Of a stretch of 55,395 nucleotides of DNA, positions 51,223 through 55,395 are shown one piece after another. Positions within the stretch are counted from its first letter, which is position 1. Each line of letters opens with the position of its first letter. Origin of the DNA: an uncultured Bacillaceae bacterium (GTDB lineage: Bacteria; Bacillota; Bacilli; Bacillales; Alkalibacillaceae); NCBI GenBank assembly GCA_937958375.1, contig CALGNY010000152.1, positions 1-55,395 on the forward strand, given 5' to 3'. The position numbers and the translations under genes were made by a program. The notes under the pieces were generated by a model. The model was not told the origin of the DNA and made no database searches. It saw only the letters and a program-made list of their open reading frames with translations.

Positions 51223-52569
51223 TTATATGAAAAATTCGCGATATAGAGAATTGGTTGTTGATTTCAGATTTTTCGCCTCAATTCCGAACATCATTGATAC
51301 TTCCGAAGAACCTTGGTTGATCATCTCTATATTCGTGTTGGCTTCAGAAATGGCTTTCGTCGCTTTCGCGGCTACATTTAATCGTCTGCTCATCCCCTCA
51401 CCAACGAGCATGATCATTGCCAAGTCGTGTTGAATGGAAAGTGTATCCACTTCAAGTTCCTCTTGAATTCGTTTCATAATAATTTTTTCTTTTTCAGCCG
51501 TTAACTGATGAGACCGGATGATCACTGACATATCATCAATCCCAGACGGGGCATGCTCAAAGGATATGTTCTCTTCCACAAGAATTTGCAAGAGTCTTAA
51601 CCCAAAGCCTAATTCCCTGTTCATTAAGTATTTTCGCACGTAAATACTTGAAAAACCTTCATCACTGGCAATTCCGACGACAGCTTTTGAGAAATCTTCT
51701 TTCTCCGACTTAATCATCGTTCCCTTCAATTCAGGATGATTCGTGTTTTTTACGACGACTGGAATTTTCTTTTTGAATGCCGGGATCAATGCTTCATCAT
51801 GAAAAACAGAGAACCCTGAATACGATAGTTCTCGCATTTCTTTGTATGTAAGCATCGAAATTTCCTTTGGATTTTCAACCAGGTTGGGATTTACACAATA
51901 AACAGAGCTTACATCCGTAAAGTTCTCATATAAATCTGCTTCCACACCTGCTGCGATGATCGAACCGGTAATATCCGATCCACCGCGCGGAAACGTCCGC
52001 AGTTCCCCTTCTTTTGTGTAGCCAAAAAAGCCTGGAATAACCAATACACCTGGCTGTTTTCTCAGCTCATAAATTTTTTCATATGCTTCATCCAGGATTT
52101 GTGCATTGCCAAAGTCATTACTGACGAGAATACCTGCATCTTTCGGGTTCACATAAGATGCTTCAATTCCTTGCTGATTCAAATAATCACTTAGTATACG
52201 AGCAAGTGTATCTTCTCCAAAAGATTTCAATTGGTCTTCGAGTTGGTCACTGTTCGTGTTCTTCAGTAACAGTTTCTCGATATCATTTTCTAACTGATCG
52301 GGAATGTCACGTGACATTCTGAGTCCGCCAGTTATTAAACGGAAACGATCTGTCACTTGATGAAGCGCTTTTTGATACCCTTCACCCGATCGGTATTTTT
52401 CCAAGAGATCAATAAATAAATCAGTAACCTTACGATCACCTTTGTGTCTCTTCCCAGGAGCCGAAACGACGATCAATTTTCGGTTTTCATCCTCTTTGAT
52501 GATATTCGCTACCTTCTTTAACATGTCAGCACTTGCGACTGAACTCCCACCAAATTTTGCAACTTTCAT
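51223..52569 (-). CDS. Aspartate kinase (class III-like)
   Basis: First enzyme of the aspartate family pathway (Lys, Met, Thr). The 448-aa protein has an N-terminal kinase domain with KVAKFGGSSVA, LRTFPRGGSDITGSIIAAG and a long regulatory part with two ACT domains (GIASDEGFSSIYVRK and MIMLVGEGMSRRLNVAAKAT), resembling the YclM/ThrD isozyme rather than LysC. ATG 52569 is preferred because homologues begin MKVxKFGG; ATG 52581 is possible. It is a single gene with its own terminator. Confidence 0.92.
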   Translation of the reverse strand: MKVAKFGGSSVASADMLKKVANIIKEDENRKLIVVSAPGKRHKGDRKVTDLFIDLLEKYRSGEGYQKALHQVTDRFRLITGGLRMSRDIPDQLENDIEKLLLKNTNSDQLEDQLKSFGEDTLARILSDYLNQQGIEASYVNPKDAGILVSNDFGNAQILDEAYEKIYELRKQPGVLVIPGFFGYTKEGELRTFPRGGSDITGSIIAAGVEADLYENFTDVSSVYCVNPNLVENPKEISMLTYKEMRELSYSGFSVFHDEALIPAFKKKIPVVVKNTNHPELKGTMIKSEKEDFSKAVVGIASDEGFSSIYVRKYLMNRELGFGLRLLQILVEENISFEHAPSGIDDMSVIIRSHQLTAEKEKIIMKRIQEELEVDTLSIQHDLAMIMLVGEGMSRRLNVAAKATKAISEANTNIEMINQGSSEVSMMFGIEAKNLKSTTNSLYREFFI

Positions 52570-52678
52570 CTCAATCACCATCTTCTCTTTCTCTAAATTA
52601 AAGATGATTTATTTTAACATGAATCATGATTTTATTGAAATGTCAGTTACTTCATTTATACTTTCTCATTCACAAAAA

Positions 52679-52703
52679 AAGGGTTGGCTCATGCCAATCC
52701 CCT
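52679..52703 (-). terminator. Intrinsic terminator of spo0A
   Basis: Arms AAGGGTTGGC (52679-52688) and GCCAATCCCCTT (52693-52704 region) with seven T after on the minus strand. It is about 65 bases past the spo0A stop; the bases between show no gene. Confidence 0.75.
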
Positions 52704-52770
52704 TCTTAAATCAAATCATTTTAATATAAGATTGCTTTTTTGGACCAATTCGCTCTCTTTACCTCGCGAC

Positions 52771-53550
52771 TTAACCGACTTTATGTTCCAACCGCAGTTT
52801 ATCGGCAATCATGGCAATAAATTCACTATTTGTTGGCTTGGCCTTGGAAACGCTTACGGTATAACCGAATATGGAAGATAGCGCATCAATATTGCCCCGA
52901 TTCCATGCAACTTCAATGGCATGGCGGATTGCACGTTCTACACGAGAAGCGGTTGTATTGTGCTTTTTGGCGATATCCGGATAAAGCACTTTTGTGATGG
53001 ACCCTAATAATTCAATGTCATGGTATACCATTGAAATGGCTTCACGCAAATACATATATCCTTTAATATGCGCAGGAACACCAACTTCATGAATGATGGA
53101 TGTAATATTCGAATCCAAGTCGATTTTTCTCGTTTGAGAACTTTCCGGACGGCTTTTAATTGGTGTCACAGTCTGACCACCTCCGGCTTGGATCACCTGG
53201 TCTTTCAAGTGTTCGACATCAAATGGCTTCATCATGTAGTATGTAGCTCCTAGGTCTACAGCTTTCTTTGTTACGGACTCGTGGCCGAACGCGGTCAACA
53301 TGATTACATTAGGGAATTGTTCCAAATCAAGCTGGTGCATATCCTCCAACACAGCTAATCCGTCAATATGCGGCATAATAATGTCCAGAATCAATACATC
53401 GGGAATCGTTTCTTCCAGCATTTCTAGGCATTCTTTTCCGTTGAATGCAGTACCAATCACTTCCATTTCGTCCTGCTCATTTAAATACGTCTCTAACATG
53501 TGCACTAAGTCTTTGTTGTCATCTGCAATTGCTACTTTAATTTTCTCCAT
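52771..53550 (-). CDS. spo0A: Stage 0 sporulation master regulator Spo0A
   Basis: A 259-aa response regulator that, when phosphorylated by the phosphorelay, starts sporulation. The receiver domain has Asp10/Asp11, phospho-acceptor Asp56 (LILDIIMPHIDG) and Lys in MMKPFD. After a short linker the DNA-binding domain has the recognition helix KKHNTTASRVERAIRHAIEV and the sigma-A contact region. Asp56 has the same number as in B. subtilis. GGAGGG lies eight bases before ATG 53550. Confidence 0.98.
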   Translation of the reverse strand: MEKIKVAIADDNKDLVHMLETYLNEQDEMEVIGTAFNGKECLEMLEETIPDVLILDIIMPHIDGLAVLEDMHQLDLEQFPNVIMLTAFGHESVTKKAVDLGATYYMMKPFDVEHLKDQVIQAGGGQTVTPIKSRPESSQTRKIDLDSNITSIIHEVGVPAHIKGYMYLREAISMVYHDIELLGSITKVLYPDIAKKHNTTASRVERAIRHAIEVAWNRGNIDALSSIFGYTVSVSKAKPTNSEFIAMIADKLRLEHKVG

Positions 53551-53595
53551 GTATTTCCCTCCAAAAATTTTGATTACGATTTCCTCACATGTATC

Positions 53596-53623
53596 CTTTC
53601 TATAATTAACCTAAATATCCTCT
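53596..53623 (-). promoter_or_regulatory. Sigma-H-like promoter of spo0A
   Basis: AGAGGATAT (53615-53623) matches RnAGGAWWW at every position, with ATAGAAAG (53596-53603) 11 bases on, close to RnnGAAWW. This equals the sporulation promoter Ps of B. subtilis spo0A. Confidence 0.7.
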
Positions 53624-53718
53624 TTTTTCAGCGAATTTTTTTAAATATTTAATTTTTCATTTGTTTTGCTTAGAATTGCGCAATTTTTCGTTTTGTTTCT
53701 ACATTTTTTGATATATTT

Positions 53719-53725
53719 TGTCGAA
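53719..53725 (+). promoter_or_regulatory. 0A box upstream of spo0A
   Basis: TGTCGAA is a perfect Spo0A-binding core about 100 bp before the sigma-H promoter. A weaker relative (TTCGCTG read on the minus strand) lies near 53630. Autoregulation by Spo0A is known in B. subtilis. Confidence 0.6.
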
Positions 53726-53774
53726 AATATTATGTAAAGAGGTCAGCCGATCGAGTCGACTGACCATTTATGAT

Positions 53775-54836
53775 CTAACTGGCTAAAGCTGTTTTCTCTT
53801 CTTCGATTTCCAAACCTGCTTCATTCAGCATCCATTCAACATGAACTCCATATCCACTGGATGAATCGTTTAAAAATACATGAGTTACTGCACCAACTAA
53901 CTTACCGTCCTGAATGATTGGGCTACCACTCATTCCTTGAACGATTCCCCCCGTTTCGTTCAAAAGCCGTTCATCGGTGATTTTGATGATCATCCCTTTT
54001 GTTTTGGCCTTTTGTGAAGGCTGGGTACTTACGATTTCAATGTCAAATGTTTCTACGATGTCATCCTTTACGACTGTTTGGATTTGAGCTTTTCCTTTTT
54101 TGACTTCATCGGAAGAAGCAACCGGAATACGCTCTTCATTTTCAAATAACTCTGTTGGTTGTTTGATTTTACCGAAAATCCCAAAGTCACTGTTTTTCTG
54201 GATTGTTCCCAAGCTTGTCTCTTTCATGGAAAAACGGGCTTTTTTCTCTCCAGGTACACCATTCTCACCTTTATTGATGGATGTCACTTGAGACGGAACA
54301 ATTTTACCATTATAAATATCCATTGGTTTTTTTGAGTGCTGGTCGGTAATCCTATGACCAAGGGCACCATATTTTTTTGACACTGGATCATAAAATGTCA
54401 TCGTTCCAATCCCTGCTGTTGCATCCTTGATGAACAAACCCAAACGAACTTGGTCATCTGATTTTTGGGGTTGTATATGAACGGGAAAAATGTTTTCTTT
54501 TCGTTTAATCATTAATTCTACAGGTTCTTGATCGGGTAATCGTTCCATTAAAGAAATGAATTCACTCATATTTTCGATTTTCGTTTGGTTGAGCCGAATG
54601 ATGATATCGCCAACTTGAAGTCCTGATTCCTTTGCTGGGGATTTCTTTCCACCATTTGTTTCGATTTCACTGAAACCGGCAATGACTACACCTGATGTGT
54701 GTAATTGTACACCGACGGAATGTCCACCTGGGATAACTTCTGTGACCGTTTGATCTGCCAAGACCAATGTGGAAGTGAATGGAGTTCCAAACGAAACAAG
54801 GAGGATGATGATCAGGGAAATGCGGGAACGCGTCAT
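53775..54836 (-). CDS. spoIVB: SpoIVB serine peptidase
   Basis: A forespore-secreted peptidase that crosses to the intermembrane space and cuts SpoIVFA, releasing active SpoIVFB and hence sigma-K. The 353-aa protein has an N-terminal signal anchor (residues 5-27), a PDZ domain (about 35-125) with SGLQVGDIIIRLN, and an S55 peptidase domain with His161 (GALGHRITD) and the catalytic Ser in VQGMSGSPII (303-305). It is about 70 residues shorter than the B. subtilis protein (about 426), mostly before the PDZ domain. GGAG precedes ATG 54836. recN would be expected further right. Confidence 0.95.
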   Translation of the reverse strand: MTRSRISLIIILLVSFGTPFTSTLVLADQTVTEVIPGGHSVGVQLHTSGVVIAGFSEIETNGGKKSPAKESGLQVGDIIIRLNQTKIENMSEFISLMERLPDQEPVELMIKRKENIFPVHIQPQKSDDQVRLGLFIKDATAGIGTMTFYDPVSKKYGALGHRITDQHSKKPMDIYNGKIVPSQVTSINKGENGVPGEKKARFSMKETSLGTIQKNSDFGIFGKIKQPTELFENEERIPVASSDEVKKGKAQIQTVVKDDIVETFDIEIVSTQPSQKAKTKGMIIKITDERLLNETGGIVQGMSGSPIIQDGKLVGAVTHVFLNDSSSGYGVHVEWMLNEAGLEIEEEKTALAS

Positions 54837-55052
54837 ATAGTCAACTCCTCATTTCTTGATGTTATTACTTTTGCAGCTTCATCGTTAATTTGAGCTTTTT
54901 CGGTGGTTTTTAAACGGCTTAATACCATGCAAAGAAGTTTATCTTTTCCTACAGATGATTTAATTTGGGGATATATTAAAAACGGCCTATAAAGGGGAAA
55001 TAATATTGATACGGTTTGCATGACTTAGTAAGATAACTTGAATGAAATAGAA
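54837..55052. other. spoIVB upstream region
   Basis: No gene is seen. The spoIVB promoter should be here; GCATG near 54930 (minus strand) is a possible forespore -35, but no matching -10 was found. Array 5 begins at the right edge. Confidence 0.35.
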
Positions 55053-55395
55053 GCATTGTGCACTTATTTGGGTAAGTTACAAAATAAATGCACATTAAAG
55101 ACAGGCATTGTGCACTTATTTGCTGAAGTAGTGAAATAAGTACACAAAAAGACGTGATTTGTTTACATATTTAGGTCAGCTGCAAAATAAGTGCTCATTA
55201 AGACACCGTTTGTAGACTTATTTGGATAAATATCATAATAAGTGGACATTAACTTATGATATGAGTACTTATCGGTGCAAATTTCAAAATAAGTCCACAT
55301 TAACCCATGTTTTGTTAACTTATCAGGGCAAGCTTCAAAATAAATGAACTTTAAAAAACAGTTTGTATACATATTCGAGTAATCAATAAAATAAG
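55053..55395. repeat. Array 5: 51-bp palindromic repeats, continuing beyond the window
   Basis: Units begin at 55053, 55105, 55156, 55207, 55258, 55309 and 55360, the first step 52 bp and the others 51; the seventh is cut by the window end. Each unit has an arm like GTGCACTTATTT and, about 12 bases on, its inverse AAATAAGTGCAC, so each can fold into a hairpin with 12-bp arms. The arms decay towards the right. A 17-residue repeat in frames across it follows from the period and is not taken as coding. Confidence 0.9.

Noticed and set aside
55163..55372. 17-residue-repeat protein on the minus strand
   Set aside because: A by-product of the 51-bp palindromic repeat; no start signal and several frames are equally open.
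1..55395. Insertion sequences, prophage genes, tRNA or rRNA genes
   Set aside because: No transposase, integrase other than XerD, phage genes, or tRNA/rRNA-like sequence was recognised by eye.

Overview
The window reads as chromosomal backbone of an endospore-forming member of the Bacillaceae. Low-GC codon use, strong AGGAGG-type ribosome binding sites and near-complete gene-order agreement with the Bacillus subtilis spmB to spo0A segment all point that way. The genus cannot be fixed from the sequence alone. Most genes are on the minus strand, with one plus-strand island (24879-31139) and three small plus-strand genes elsewhere.

Layout, left to right: an incomplete ABC-transporter ATPase (1-762); the spore-maturation and chromosome-segregation cluster spmB-spmA-dacB-ypuI-scpB-scpA (968-5144); a DUF309 gene, a truncated haemoglobin and an orphan ribT (5248-7082); ppiB and lysA; the spoVA operon (9609-13968) behind a sigma-G-like promoter; the spoIIA operon (spoIIAA-spoIIAB-sigF) behind a sigma-H-like promoter, with dacF upstream; the nucleoside-salvage set pdp-pupG-deoB with xerD; fur behind a consensus sigma-A promoter with a PerR-like box; spoIIM, an endonuclease Q-like gene and nudF. 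The plus-strand island holds yqkF, a GDPD, namA, rnz and an aldehyde dehydrogenase. After it come dinB, an M20 peptidase, a propionyl/methylmalonyl-CoA block (carboxyltransferase, epimerase, two-subunit mutase), the 46-aa Prli42 gene, yqjA, brxB and the branched-chain keto acid dehydrogenase operon with its regulator bkdR. The right end has yqzF, an agmatinase-family gene, putP with a 40-aa membrane ORF in front of it, aspartokinase, spo0A and spoIVB.

Much of the segment serves sporulation. Spo0A and the spoIIA operon carry sigma-H-type promoters, SpoIIAA/SpoIIAB/SigF set up forespore transcription, and spoVA, dacF, dacB, spmAB, spoIIM and spoIVB act in engulfment, cortex formation, DPA uptake and sigma-K checkpoint signalling. 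The rest is amino-acid, branched-chain fatty-acid-precursor, nucleoside and propionate metabolism, with candidate CodY, CcpA (cre), PerR and Spo0A sites at fitting promoters.

The most unusual signal is in the intergenic DNA. Five separate arrays of short degenerate tandem repeats (3153-3278, 6351-6664, 9202-9511, 21574-21741, 55053 to the window end) each use a different private core word. Four have a period of 20-21 bp, which is two DNA helical turns, with a conserved core and a variable spacer. Those four sit directly behind the intrinsic terminator of the upstream gene and before the promoter region of the next. The fifth has a 51-bp unit that is itself an inverted repeat. I know of no described element that matches them. 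Other points worth a look: a BkdR whose sigma-54 contact motif GAFTGA is gone; an agmatinase-family enzyme with Cys in place of a metal-ligand Asp; a CodY-box promoter overlapping a terminator in front of putP; and the absence of ptb/buk, spoVAEA and the ribDEAH genes from their usual places.
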